Origin: Paramecium pentaurelia
Lineage: Eukaryota; Ciliophora; Oligohymenophorea; Peniculida; Parameciidae
Length of the DNA stretch: 64,000 nucleotides
Assembly (NCBI GenBank): GCA_905183005.1
Contig: CAJJDO010000123.1
Span: 3,236-67,235 of the forward strand
Reading direction: 5' to 3'
The notes below the pieces were generated by a model. The model was not told where the DNA came from. It did no database searches and saw only the letters and a list, made by a program, of their open reading frames with translations. This document shows positions 23,439-36,748 of this stretch, in pieces. Position 1 is the first letter of the stretch. Each line of letters begins with the position of its first letter. Made by a program: the position numbers and the translations under genes.

Positions 23439-24174
23439 ATGCTATTTAGAGGCATAAATAACTACAAAAGCATGAATACTATTATAGATTAAACAGAGAA
23501 TTAAGGAGCTTTGTGGTTAGGAGACTACACTGCAGCAATCAATTAATAACTCTTGAAATAAAAGAATATCAAAACAGTATTAACAGTAGCGTCTGGTTTG
23601 AATGTTAAATATCCTCCTAATTCTGATATTGTTCATAAAGTATATATCTAATAAATAATTGTAGGTTTACAATATTCTAGATATTGAATCATGTAATATA
23701 AAAAGAATATGGGGAGATACCTACTAATAAATAGATGAGGGATTGTAAAAGGGAGGTGTTTTGGTGCATTGTGCAGCTGGTGTATCTAGATCTGCTGCAA
23801 CAGTTATAGCATATCTCATGAGAAAATAGGGAATGTCTTTTTAAGAGGCATTTTAATTTGCAAGATTAAAAAGAAGTGTAGTTTGTCCTAATTTTGGATT
23901 TTAAAGATAACTTAAGCAATTTGAACGAGAATTATAGAATATGAATGGGAAGGTTGAAACAGAAATAACTTAATAATAATAATAAATATCATAATTAGCA
24001 GTAAAACCAATAATTTAATAGTAATAATTATCAAATCTAACAATATAACCTCATTAAATGGCAATGACTGAAAAAAAAACAACAATCAGAAGAAATTAGT
24101 TAACACCTGCTTCTAAATTGCCAAAACCTGTTTTTTAAAATAATGTTAAGCAAGCTTAATCTTTAAAAAAATGA
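23439..24174 (+). CDS. Dual-specificity protein phosphatase
   Basis: 236 residues, ATG 23439, TGA 24172-24174, one 25-nt intron (23640-23664). The catalytic domain starts with GALWLGDYTAAINQQLLKQK and LTVASGLNVKYPPNSD, and the P-loop reads VLVHCAAGVSRSAATVIAYL, with the nucleophile Cys and the Arg of HCxxGxxRS intact near residue 115. MRKQGMSFQEAFQFARLKR and PNFGFQRQLKQFE are the usual following helices. Such enzymes dephosphorylate Tyr and Ser/Thr residues, typically on MAP kinases or other regulators, in the cytoplasm or nucleus. The last 70 residues are a Gln-rich, Lys/Pro-containing disordered tail (LTPASKLPKPVF). Confident at family level; substrate unknown. Confidence 0.92.
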
Positions 24175-24607
24175 TTTTAATATTTATAAAAAAATTATCA
24201 TCATTCAGTATAAAAAGACTTTAATTTTAGTAACTATGTTATTATTGTATATTTAATAAGAATATATCAATGATATTATAATATTTATTAAATATCTAAA
24301 AATACAAAGATATCAATAATGTAAATAATTTATATAAATAATTTTATTAATAATGATAATTATTTATTTTATTATTATTAGAATCAATACTTTAATTGAT
24401 ATTTTAATATTATTTATAAATATTTCAATAGTGTTTGCTGTTCCTTTAAAATTCTATATACTATTTTTAAGAGTATTATTAATAAATAGTAGTGACTTTA
24501 TTATATATAGATATAGACTTATAAATTAAACATTTTCTTTATTAAATAATTAAATTCTTGCTATGAACAAATGATATTTATAGTTGATATTAAAATTTTT
24601 CCATATT
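24175..24607. other. Intergenic, very AT-rich
   Basis: 433 bp of A/T-rich sequence between two plus-strand genes. No reading frame or RNA structure supported. Confidence 0.5.
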
Positions 24608-25297
24608 ATGATTTTGAGTGATAAATTTATTGAAGAAGTTCAAATATTAGATGCAGTTGATTTGAATTCATATGAAAAAATCATAAATTTCGCAATAAGT
24701 TATATTGTTAAACATGATACTCAAACAACATTAGCAGGTTTAGATAGAAATTAATTATATTTACAGAGGTGCTTGAAATTGATGAGAATGAAGCAGATAA
24801 ATTCTTTAGATTAGCATTGAAATTAGTGTCCTATTTTGGAAAATTCAAATTTGGAGATAGATAGTTTAGACAAAATGTAGAATTTCTAAAATTTAAGGAA
24901 GATAGAAAAGCATTGTTTTTACAAGTAATGCAATAATAAGATGAATATAGAAATTAGAAGCAAATTCAACTCAATTGCATAAAAGACTCAGTTTCATTGA
25001 GTCAGATGGTATGCCATATTATAAAAATTTGGAATGGAGATATGACATTTAAGTGATATTTTAATAATATTAATTTAGATTGCATCTAGAGGATATGAAG
25101 AAGAATTCAAACCTAGAATATTTATGAAATTTGATTTGGAATATGATAATTCAAGAGAATGTGGAAAAATAGAATAAGTATTTTTAGAGACTGACTATGC
25201 AAATCTAAAAAACCTTTAATAAGAGATAAGCTATTTAGTATCACAATTAGAGTCAGCTAGATAATAAAAAATAAAGAAATTAGGATAGATGTTATGA
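24608..25297 (+). CDS. COMM-domain protein (COMMD family)
   Basis: 202 residues, ATG 24608, TGA 25295-25297; introns 24738-24766 (29 nt, GTT...CAG), 24925-24950 and 25053-25078 (26 nt each, the last starting GTG). The N-terminal half is helical (EADKFFRLALKLVSYFGKFK). The C-terminal part is a recognisable COMM domain: NLEWRYDIQIASRGYEEEFK, PRIFMKFDLEYDNS, then a final helix LKNLQQEISYLVSQLESARQ. COMMD proteins assemble into the Commander complex with CCDC22/CCDC93 and retrieve membrane cargo from endosomes; some also affect NF-kB and copper handling in animals. It sits 44 bp upstream of a coiled-coil gene in the same direction. Three of its introns deviate from GTA...TAG, but the domain fixes the frame. 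Confidence 0.85.
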
Positions 25298-25341
25298 AAT
25301 TTATTAAAAGTATAAATAAAAAAATTATTTTGTTAAAAACA

Positions 25342-26210
25342 ATGTCTTCTAACATATATTTAACATAGACTTAAATTCATGATTTATTTAAGCCTTGTGA
25401 AACCAAAAAAATTGAACTTAAAACATTAGAAATCCCCTCATTTGGAGATGATAATTCAAATTAATTATCACCTGAGTTTCAGTAGGAAGTATGCGAATTT
25501 GATTATTATTTAAGGCATATTATTTTCTTTCTAGTTGCAAAAAAGATGAAAACTACACTACAAATCCAACAAATAACACAAACCGTCACTTAAGTTAGGA
25601 TTCTATAATAGAGTTAAAAGATGATACAGTTAGAAGTATGTAACAATGTATATTTAGTTCAGTATCGAAGACTGAATATGAAAGTTTGAAGAGAGATGCT
25701 TAACATTATAAGGCTTTAATGAAATTGAATCTTAAATTAAAGGCTAATAAACAAGTGAAAAATCAAGCTAATACTTATTAATGTACTAATTATTCTTATA
25801 ATCTATTAGCCCAAATTTATGTAGTATAAGAATGCAATAAGAAACTGTAGGGACACATTTATGAACTTCTATAAACGATCAAAATTTTGGAAGCTGAAAA
25901 TTAATAGTATTCTGAAGATTTATTAATACTGAGATTGTAAATACAGGATTAATTAAAAATTATATAATAAGGTAAGATTGATATTGAGAGATTAAAAATA
26001 ACAATGATTGAAAAAGATGAAAGTCTAATTGAATTACAAGACAATTATAATAAACTATTTAAAGAGACAGAAAGGACAAAGAATTCTAAAAGTGCTTAAA
26101 GAAGTACATATGTTTCTACTCATACTTCTAGTCCTTTATTCAAAGGGCTATCAAGAATTTGTCTTAATAATTACTGTAATACAAGTTTTGTTATTGAACA
26201 ATAGCGATGA
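25342..26210 (+). CDS. Coiled-coil protein, 280 residues
   Basis: ATG 25342 (MSSNIYLTQTQIHDLF), TGA 26208-26210, intron 25489-25514 (26 nt, AAG acceptor; chosen because it restores the frame). After about 90 polar residues, the middle is a long coiled coil: YESLKRDAQHYKALMKLNLK, CNKKLQGHIYELLQTIKILE, LLILRLQIQDQLKIIQQGKI. A short Ser/Thr-rich segment (RSTYVSTHTSSPLFKG) and a Cys-containing end (RICLNNYCNTSFVIEQQR) follow. No membrane segment, no known motif. The spacing suggests it is simply the next gene after the COMMD gene, not evidence of shared function. Confidence 0.75.
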
Positions 26211-26658
26211 TGAGTAATTTGTTTTTTCCATTATTTAAGATTATTTTATATTATTAATAAGCATATTGCCATCCATCATCCTATTTAAGTGGTTGATTTT
26301 TGAATTCAATAATAAATTGTTTACTTAAAATAATTTTTTTAGTACCTTTGATCAATTTTAAATTTGGTTTGAATATAGTTAAATATGCAATTGATTATTA
26401 AAAATAATAAAATAATCAATTCATTTAGATCCAAGATAAACCTACTATTTCTATTTAATAAAAGATATGTTTTAATCTTAAAATATATATATATAGGGAG
26501 ATCTATATTATTATTGTTAATACTAAGAAGGAAGTAAATAAAAATAATTCAATTAGTTCAATTCTATAATATTATAACCATTCTCATTTAGATATAAAAA
26601 TAATCTATTTATAAAAATTGATTATTTATAATATATCAAAATTAATTAGTTATTTAAA
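26211..26658. other. Intergenic, AT-rich
   Basis: 448 bp with A/T runs and a short TA repeat near 26485-26495; nothing coding supported. Confidence 0.5.
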
Positions 26659-27586
26659 ATGAGGGCTGGATTACTAAAAAATTATGGACCAACTTAAATA
26701 TTCCCAGAAGGAAAATAGGAAAGAGCTTAGTCCCTTTATGATATTACAAATCATTACTTAAAAGCTTAAGTTAGTAAGAATGATTAGAAATCAAAATCTG
26801 TGAATACTTATGGAGTTGAATGTAGTTTAAAATAATACTATAATTAGAGAGAGACTTTTATGATTAATTGAGATTGAAGGGAAAGGAGAAAAAAAAGTAT
26901 TGAATTGTAGAATAATCATGTAGTTAAAATTAAAATTACCATAAACCTATATTTAAGTTAAAAGGTGATAATATTGTAGTGATAAAATCTAAAGATCGAG
27001 AATTGTATCCTGCAGATATATAATGGAATAATGGTCAAATTGGTAGAATTAAGGGGGAGATTAGTGGTAAAATAGACAAGAATTATGCAAAAGTAAATAA
27101 TAATAAAAAATAAGATAAGAAGATATTTGGAGGGATCATCAAGTGTAATTGATTATTCAGAATCCAAAATGTATGATAAATTCAATTCATATACAAATAT
27201 TACAAATCAAGAAAGATTTTCAAAGGATTGTGACATTATGTTCAGAACTAGCAATAATGCTTAACCAGGAAATGTTCAATCAGTTGGAGGTATATAAAGA
27301 ACTAAATATGAATTGGATTGGATTCAAAGGGGAAAATACTGATAATTTATTTATATTGAATATGCAGATATATATATAATATTAAATAGAAGGATATTAA
27401 GATAGAGTGTCGACCATAATCAGAAAATAATTAAAATAAACAAGAAATTTTAAAGAATAGAAAGTTTTATAAGTGATGGTCAAGTTAATGGTAATTGAAA
27501 TTATTATAATCTTTTTTGGAAATTTGGAATATAAAAGTGACAAATATAATTAGACCACACGAATAATTGATTAAAGAATCTCTTGA
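26659..27586 (+). pseudogene. Frame-broken unknown gene
   Basis: ATG 26659 begins MRAGLLKNYGPTQIFPEGKQ and runs about 70 codons to a TGA. Further on, other frames look coding: FKLKGDNIVVIKSKDRELYP, ADIQWNNGQIGRIKGEISGK, then GSSSVIDYSESKMYDKFNSY, then VGGIQRTKYELDWIQRGKY. The second and third pieces join if the A6 run at 27105-27110 loses one base. The first join and the 3' end near 27400-27586 stay unresolved, so either several indels or real decay. No family recognised. Confidence 0.4.
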
Positions 27587-28563
27587 TGTTATAAAAAAAA
27601 ACAGAATTAGATCTACATCAAAATTAAGGTTCTTAATGTTATTAAAGATTAATTATAGGATATGATGGAGTTTTTGAAACTCTTTCTCATTAAGAATTGC
27701 TTAAACATGTTAATATAATTTTTGGAATTGCACTTAATATTTATTGGATTAATTATTAACCCAGACACAAGTTAGGTTGAGACAATATGACAAAAATTTA
27801 ATTTATTTGAAAAAATTAATCGAACTTTAAACAAAATAAAATTAATGTAATAACATCAAGTATTAATTACAGCATCAATAAATATGTTCCATTATAGTTT
27901 TAGATATCTATTGTTTATAACTTTATCTTTTACATTATTTCATAATCTATCTATCTATTTATTTACTTATTCATATACAAAATTTTCATTGCCTATTAAT
28001 CTCTTTTAATCTATTTATGATTTCATATTTAATATTCATAAAGTCTTATCATAAATGTTCAAATAATTAATATAATATTATTAGCTTATCATAATTAAAC
28101 AAAGGTAGAAAATACATCTTCATTTATCAAATATAACAATCATAAGTGACTAATATCATGCTAAACCTTATAAGATTAGATCAAATATATTCCAGCATAC
28201 AAAACCATAACTGCTAATAGGGATTTTCAAAAATGATATCTTAATAAAGTTAGCAATTATATGGTTTAAGAAAATTCATGATATTTAAGATTAACTTAAT
28301 TTAGATAATTAGACCATACATTTTTTTCAATTCTTAAAAAATTCTGTTTGAGTTTTAATGTATTTTCTTTATAAAGAATTTATCTTAATAAGTTTTAACA
28401 ATTAATTTAGGGATTTAAAGTTATTGTTTAACTAATCAATGATTAGCCTTTTATTTATTAAATTCAATCAAAAAATTATATTTAAAATTAAGAATAAATA
28501 ATAAATTGTATTTCAGCAACATTTTCTTATGAATTTTAAAGTCAGATATTCATTATTTAATAA
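27587..28563. other. AT-rich intergenic region, about 980 bp
   Basis: Between a plus-strand broken gene and the 3' end of a minus-strand gene. All six frames are cut often by TGA. Nothing functional identified. Confidence 0.5.
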
Positions 28564-29425
28564 TCAATTTAAAGACGAGAAAATAAAATCTGCTAAGACT
28601 TTTTAAATTTCAAGCAAAAAGACATCAAAATTTTTTTTTGATTTTACCAATTTTTAAATCTATCTTTCCAGATTTTAAAACACTTTTATATTTTATAACT
28701 TTATTGCTTGAGTTCTTGCATTCATAAATAACTCTCCTTCTTCTTAGATTAGATCAATCATTTCTAAAAATGAAGCATAAATTTAAGATTTATATCTATG
28801 TTTCAATCTTGACTTAAGCCAATCAGTATTTTGTGTTTTAGTTTGATCTATTTTATAGTTTTAGTTTGAATTTTGAAATATCTCTATTAGAATATACTCA
28901 TTACCCAATACTTTTAATTGTAATATCTGCCAATTAACATGGAATCAATTTCACACATCTTTTTACAACCATAAACAGTTTAATTAGTTTTGAATTCATT
29001 CTAAGTAATAATTTGTTATTATATCATGCTTGCTAGACTATTTTAGATTCCATGCTTCATGAATTGATTAGCTTATTCGATATATTCACTCTTTATTTCT
29101 CCTACATTAAGTTATAATTAACACCTAGGATTGGATATATTGGTGTGGAAGGATAAAATATGTAAGGCTACATAGGAATTAAATAATTAGGTTATTTCTA
29201 TTCAAAGGAATTAGATTCGCTTTTAATTTATAATTCATTCAATGGATTTTGGTATCTTTGAAAAGAGTTATCTGCTTCTATAATTATTAAAAACCTTAAG
29301 GATTACATTTAAGACTTGGTATTTTTGAGATCACATTATTATTAAATTCCATAATTAATATTATAATATAATCTATAAACATATTATTTAAAATGATCTT
29401 CCATTTCGTAAAGTAAAAAAATCAT
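28564..29425 (-). CDS. Unknown helical protein, about 270 residues
   Basis: TGA 28564-28566; frame held together by introns 28882-28904 (23 nt, GAG acceptor) and 29102-29124 (23 nt, GTG donor). The C-terminal half is well behaved: SRLKHRYKSQIYASFLEMID, LIQEEGELFMNARTQAIKLQ, KSKKNFDVFLLEIQKVLADF. The middle has a Tyr/Pro-rich patch (LIPMQPYIFYPSTPIYPILG). The start is uncertain: the frame stays open far upstream, and I chose the Met at 29425, with 29404 (MEDHFKQYVYRL) a good alternative. Divergent from the TRANK1-like gene, about 255 bp away. No family recognised. Confidence 0.6.
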
Positions 29426-29680
29426 AAATTCATTTGATTCTATATTATTTTTGAATGTTTATTTTTGTGTTGACTTAATAGAGTAATTGCAATAAGATTA
29501 TTATAAAGAATATAAAATGATATAAATTAACAGATAACAAAAATTTATAAAAATTAATGTTTAGATAAAATTTTATTTATTTTATATTTTATATATAAGA
29601 AATTATAAATAATATATAATTTTTAAATGAAATATATTTATTTCTTTAATAAAAATATTTTTGATTATTTTATCATTAAA

Positions 29681-32600
29681 ATGAATAATAACTAGTATAA
29701 GGAGGATCAACTTAAATTATATCATGAAAATTTAAATTAATACTAAAGTAAATTGCATTTAATTTATGAATAATTTAATCAGAAGACATAATAATTTCAA
29801 TATTTTCATTAATTCATAATCCATTTTTTAAGTTAATATTCAAAGGAAATTAAATACAAAGAATAGTCTATATAAGCAGTAAATATCAATTAAATATTTC
29901 CTAATCGTTTATGGGAATTTGATATAACGAGTATACTTATTAATTTAGATAGTTAAATTCATTAGAAATATGACAAATATATATAATATACAATTACTTA
30001 TGATAATGTCTTATTTATTATAAGGTAGATTTAATGAAGAGAATAAGGAATTTACAAATATATTAAATTTAAATTGTTGTAGTTTAAAATTACCTTTTTA
30101 ATATGCTTTTAGTGCAAGTTTAGTTTCATTATAATCTTTATTAATAATTGTTTTAATTTTACCATAAAAATAATACATTACAAATTCTTTAGATGAATTA
30201 GTGGAGATTTAATTTATTCATAAAATGTGCTTTATTGATATAATTTAAGATTCTTATAGAAATAATGCTGATAAAATAAAAAAATGTTAAACAATATTAG
30301 ATGAATACCTTCATTAATATTTAAAAGGTAATGATTTATTATCAAATATTAAATAAATCAAAGAAAAATAAAAGTCTTGTTAATCATCAACTAAAATTAA
30401 AATAGGAATCAAAACAAAAAATAAAAATCTATTAATATAACCCAGATCATTTGAAACTATAAAATTGAATAGTCATTTATATATATTTGATAATTAATCA
30501 AATACTTGGATGACTAAAAAATTATATGAGTCAATTTAAAAAAAAAATATGAAAATTAATGCTTAAAATGAAAATTATTATTTGATAAAGGAATACATTT
30601 GCTTACCTTCAGCTATATAGATAAGTAAACTTATATAAAAATTACCAAAATTCAAGAATAAAATAAGTGAACAATAATTATAAGCAATTGTTTGGTAAGG
30701 TATTACATTTATTTTGGGTAGAAGTGGAACTGGTAAAACAACTTGTGCTTTATTAAAATTATTTATTCTAGATGCTTTATTTAATTTAAGATAGGAATTA
30801 AAAATATAAAATTATATTATTAAATCTTAAATCAAATAATAAATTCAAAGTTAATTTATACCTAAAGATAAACTTACATTAAAAACATTATTTATAACAG
30901 CTAGTCCATTATTAGCTTGGTAAATAAAATAAAATTATTTATAATTAATTGACAATTTTTAAGAATTAATCAAAGAAAAGTTTTCAAATATCAATTAATC
31001 TCATAATATAGAAGAGGAAAGCTTATATGAGATATTTAATGAACTTCAAGATTCATAAATCAAAGAGAATAATACAGATACAGATGAAGAAGAAATAGAT
31101 GACTATGAAAAAATGATGGGTAGGTTTTAAAAATTGAGTGAAATAACAGAATATCCAGCATTTTTAACATTAAGAAAACTTATTTTCTCTATTGATGCTT
31201 CTCTTCTTAATCCTTATTTTAAATTCTCTTAAACTTAACATTGTTCTGCTTAATGGCATAATGAATAGATAGGGATTGTTTCATTAAATCAATAAAGTTA
31301 ATATAATAATGAGAAACTTTAAATGAAAATAAAAGACTATGATGATAAAGAATTTATAGTTTATAACAATACACAAGAAGTTACTTTTGATTTGTTTTTA
31401 AATTTTATATGGCCAAAAATAATAAAAAAATTAGAACATTCAAATCAAAAGATCAAATAACTAGATCCAGCATTAGTTTGGTATGAGATAATGTCAAAAA
31501 TTAAAGGTCATGCTACATCTTATGAATATCCAAATAAATATATGAATTATGATAATTATTCATATTATCATAAAGTATTATCAGATGAGTATACTAAGCT
31601 TTTATATAAAGCTTTTGAACATTATGAATTAATTAAATAGAATTTAGGTTATTATGATCTATTAGATGTTGTAAATCATATAAATTATGAATTAAAATAT
31701 GGAAATGATATTCTAGAAAATGTACATTATTTAATATTAGATGAACTTTAAGATATTCCAAATGCAATATTCATATTATTAAATTAAATTGCAGATTTTG
31801 GTTTGATTTGTTGTGGAGATAATGCTTAAAATATTTAAAAGGGAACTGGATAATAGTTTGTAGAATTTAGAAATCTTTTGAATGAATCAAACTTAAAGAA
31901 GAAATATAGAAATAACTATATATCCACTTTTAAATTGTTTCAAAATTTTAGATTTCATGATTAAATCTTATAATTAACAAATTCTATTATTAGAATGATT
32001 GAATTATTATTTCCTTATAAGATTGATGTATTTGATAAGGAAGAAAGATCTTATTTATAAGGTCCAAAACCAATTGTGATTTAAAGTGAAGATATACAGA
32101 TATTGTTTAATTATTTAAAAAAGAATTCTAAGATTGAATCAAATTATGTATCTTTTGGAAGTAATTAAGTAATTATTGTGAGGGATTAAGAATCAAAACC
32201 CAAAGTACCTAATTCACTTTAATAAACTTTAATACTTACAATTTATGAAGCAAAAGGATTAGAATTTGATGATGTTATTTTATTTAATTTCTTTACTGAT
32301 AGTGATAGCACTTGTGATGATTGGAATATATTGAAAAACTTTTAAATTAAAGATGTTTTTATTAAAATGTAATAAAATCCTAATATATTTATATATCATG
32401 AATTTTATGAAACTATTTAAATGAAGAAGCTATTTTTAATATAGAATACTTAATAATAAAATATATCAGATAATATTGATAGATTTGTAAACTATTAAAC
32501 AATTTGTTAAGAACTCAAATTATTATATGTAGCTCTTACAAGAGCAAAAAGATAAATTATTATTTATGATTAAAACTATTCAAAGAGAAAAACCATTTAA

Positions 32601-35600
32601 AAATTATGGGATGATTTAAAACTCATAGAAATTATTTATACATCATAAATTGAAAATGTATAAGAATTTGAAATCCTTTTTAGTTAATAATTTGATAATA
32701 AGAATAGTTGGAGAAATTAAGGATTAAACTTTTTTAGAGTAAATAATTATGAATAAGCCAAAAAATGCTTTAAATTTGCTAAAGAATACCAATTAGAATA
32801 AAAAGCATAAGCTTATTAATTAGCAACTTAAGCAACTCTTATAGATAAAGGAGAAAATTTATTTTATGAAGCAGCATTGATTTTTGAAGATTTGAATATC
32901 AAAAACAGGGCAGCACAATGTTATTTTTCAGCAAAGAAATATAAAGATGCTTATAGATTATATAAATAGTTAAATTCTAAAATGGAAATAGCAGAAGCAG
33001 CTTATTTCTGTAAAGAATATGAAGAAGCAGGGTAATTATTCCTTGAAGTTAAAGATATAAGAAGATCAATTGAATCTTATATATAACAAGGAAATTATAA
33101 AAAAGTAATTGAATTAATTATAAAATATAAAGATGATTTATCACAAGAGGAATATCAATTATATCTAAATAAATACTTTCCAATTGTTTTATAAGAAATT
33201 TTTAATTAAAATGAGTTACAAAATGAGTTTCTTCTATATGATGAATAATCTGAGAGTTTTTCAGTTTGTAATTCTGATTTATTATAAAGTTGTGAAAAAT
33301 TAGAGTTTCAATTAAAAAACTCAAAATTAAGTAGGAATGAAAATAAATCCAGCTTATCAGAGTCCTTTTAAGTAATTAATAATGATTCATTTGATCATCT
33401 TTCAATTTATGATCCTGATGATGAATGGATCTAAAATGATAAAGTTTAATTGATAACATCAATAGCTTCAATTGATGTTCGATCATCAAACGATAATAAA
33501 ATATTATTGTTAAATAAAGTGGATGGATCAAATTTAATAAAAAATAAGAAAAAAAAAGTAACATTTAATGAGTCAACATTATTTTAGATTATTTAATTAT
33601 TAATATAAATTTCAGAAGACTTTAAAATTCATATTTAAGAAAAGCTTGGATAATAATAATTAGATTATTCACATATTATTAAATTAACATAAATTGATAC
33701 AATAAAATTTATTTTGAATCTTTTAGAAAAATTTCAAAATTATTAATTATGCATATATATATGTAATTAATTTAACCTTTTAGATTAATTAGGAAAGTAT
33801 TTAGTAATTCTAGCCTCAAAATATACACCATTATATAAAAATTCAATTGGAGTAGATATTCAAATGATTAGAAATACATTATAGCGAAAACATTTATTAG
33901 ATTAGGCTTCAATTGCACATTAAGCATTATAAAATATATTTGAAGCTATGAATTCTGAGATACTTAATTTCAAATATGAAGATTATCTAGATTATAATAA
34001 TAGTTTTGGTCTTAAATGTTACTAAGATTTAATTGGTTTTGGGTTTTGGAAGCAAATCATCTTTAAAATGAATTATAAACACTCTAAAGATCTATGTCTA
34101 TCTTTTAATAATCATTCAGATTTAATTATAATTTTGTAAAACATGGAAAAATAATTAAATTAAGATTAAAAATACTAATTAATTAAAAGTCAATACTTAT
34201 TATAAATTGAATAATTCTTTATAGATAAAACCATAAAAATAATTTAGATTGATTAAATATTCGAAATTACTAAATCTATAGCTTAAGGTGAATTAATCAA
34301 TTTTAAATTAATCAATCAAATAATATATCATTCTAAACTTAAGGAGTAAAATCTAAATTTTGAAGAAAAGTTAAGATAATTAGAATCTGTTATTTTAAGT
34401 TATTTGTTATGTTGTGGTTTTATATCATTATAAGATGTAACTTTGGAATAATAGATTCATTTAATTAATATCATATATTTTTGTATAAATTAAATTAAAA
34501 GTATTTGTTGGAATCAAAATTTAATAGATGCAATTCAGTTTTTATTTAAGTTTTCATTTCCATAAGGAGAAATTATGAATAATTACTCATAATATGTTTT
34601 ATTGAATATTTAATCAAAATTAATAAAAAATATCAAACCTTAAAAGATCTATTTTGCAGATTCAAGTTTTGAATATCTTTTGATACCTTTTGAGTTATTA
34701 ATAATATAAATATAAAACTATTTTGGCAGAACTAATATTTAAGAATTTAAAATTTTTGATTTTTAGTAAGATCTTCAATACAATTATTAAATTCCTTTGA
34801 CTTTCATTATTAAAACAATAAAACATTAATAATTATAAAGTGTTCTTAAACCATATATTTAATATAATATCAATTAATAGAATAAAAATAAGCAATAATT
34901 AAATTTTATAAACTAAAATTCATTTGATTATGATGAGTATTCTATTCTTTAAGTAATTAATTAAAATGAAAAAAGAGTATTTTATGAATATCTTTTAAAA
35001 ACCAACTAAAGAGTAGTTAATTTACCATTATCAATTTCAACATCTCTAATTAATTAATGTGTAATGTTGTTTTAGTTAGCGTTTAAATGTATGGGTTAGA
35101 ATTAACATGCATATCTAATATTAGCAATTAATCTTTGTAACTTTTCTAATAATCTTCCATTAGCAATTTATTCCATAAAATCAATAGAAGATAAACTATA
35201 AAATGAAAAATATTTAAAATATATTGAATTTTTAGAATGCTAAAATTATAACATAACTGAAGATATGGTTGAATGTTTTTTGGATTATTGCTATTAGTGT
35301 GAATACAATTTATATCTAGATGAATGGAATGATCATTTAATCCGAATTGGACTCAAATTAATATTGGCATAAAAATTTATTACAACAATAGTTATTCCTG
35401 ATTATTACTTAGATTATTTAAATTAGGATATTTCTAATGACAATACTTTGACATAAAATACTTAATTTCCACAAAAGAATACTGAAATATTGATGGAGTA
35501 TTTTAATTGCTTATATAATTATATTCAATCTTGTAATTCTCCTTATTATGATTAAAGTGGATATTTATTATTAATAGTTATAATATTAAATTTATCCACA

Positions 35601-36444
35601 ATTTCTTAGGAATTGTAGATTATAATTCAAACCATATTAGCTCCATAAAATGTAAAACCTTAATTAAAGAATATTTTATCATTATTAAATTAAAGTGTAC
35701 AAACGAGAAGATCAAAATTAATTTCACAATCATTAATAAATACAGGTTATTCAGAAGAAAAATTAATATCTATATAAGTGATCTAAAACAATTAAAACGA
35801 TAATCAAGATATCAAAATTTATCAAGAATGTTTAGATAATTGGAATTTACATCTCTCATTAGCAGAATAATTAAAAGTTAATGGATAAAAGATTTTATAC
35901 TTTTATATTAAATATAGACAAATAATTAAATAGAATTCTAAGGAAGAGATTATATCTAATCCAATTATTTTACGATTCATTTAACACTATTAATTACCAT
36001 CTTCTTTCTTAAAATGTATCAATTATGATTAAAACTGGAAGAATCAATTGATATAATCTTATAAGCTATAAGAGTATTTATTATTAAATATTATTAAGCG
36101 AACTATTGAGAACTAGATAAAATTCATAAACAATGAGATATTTATAAGAAATTAGATATCATTTAGAATCAATACTCAATTTATAAATAGAATTGAAAAT
36201 GGGTCATTAAATATAAGATTAATTAATGAATGTTCAAAAATTATTTAGAGAATATTAATAAGTGAAATAGAATGAATAAATAGTATAGTAATTGATGTTA
36301 GATAGAAATAGAGAGATGTTAAAAATTAAATGGTAAAAATTGTAAGCTGGAATAAAAGTTAAGAATAAATTAACCAATATTTCTCAAAAATAATGCATAA
36401 AAATTTTAGAATAAGATGAGGAAGAAGAAAATAATATTATATGA
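29681..36444 (+). CDS. TRANK1-like giant protein with UvrD/Rep-type helicase core
   Basis: About 2,240 codons, ATG 29681, TGA 36442-36444; introns 29931-29952 and 36262-36283 (both 22 nt). The superfamily 1 motor lies near residues 340-960: Walker A ITFILGRSGTGKTTCALLKL, then TLFITASPLLAWQ, Walker B YLILDELQDIPNAIFIL, motif III region LICCGDNAQNI, motif V TIYEAKGLEFDDVILFNFF and motif VI ELKLLYVALTRAKRQIII. Right after it come alpha-solenoid repeats resembling TPRs (RAAQCYFSAKKYKDAYRLYK; EEAGQLFLEVKDIRRSIESY). The remaining ~1,100 residues are helical without clear motifs, ending in an acidic tail (ILEQDEEEENNII). This matches the TRANK1 (TPR and ankyrin) family of eukaryotic UvrD-like NTPases, whose function is poorly known. 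No frameshift is needed. Confidence 0.88.
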
Positions 36445-36748
36445 TATGAAAATAAAATCATATTAATTGATGAAGTATAATTAATCATTATTTTTATTAA
36501 CAAACCTTATTATTAAAATAATTATTTAAATTTATCATATAAAATATACATATATATAAAAATAATCTTTATAATTTATATAATTACTTTATGACTTTAT
36601 CAACTTATATATAAATATTTTTATTTGGCCAGATTATAGTTATTCCTAATACATTTTAAATTTGTTGACATCTCATTAATAATTATAATATAGTTTATAT
36701 ATTGAGAATACATAGTTGAATTTATTATAATGAATAATGCTCTATTAA
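36445..36748. other. Convergent intergenic region
   Basis: 304 bp between two stop codons facing each other; shared 3' UTR space, AT-rich, no distinct element. Confidence 0.6.
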
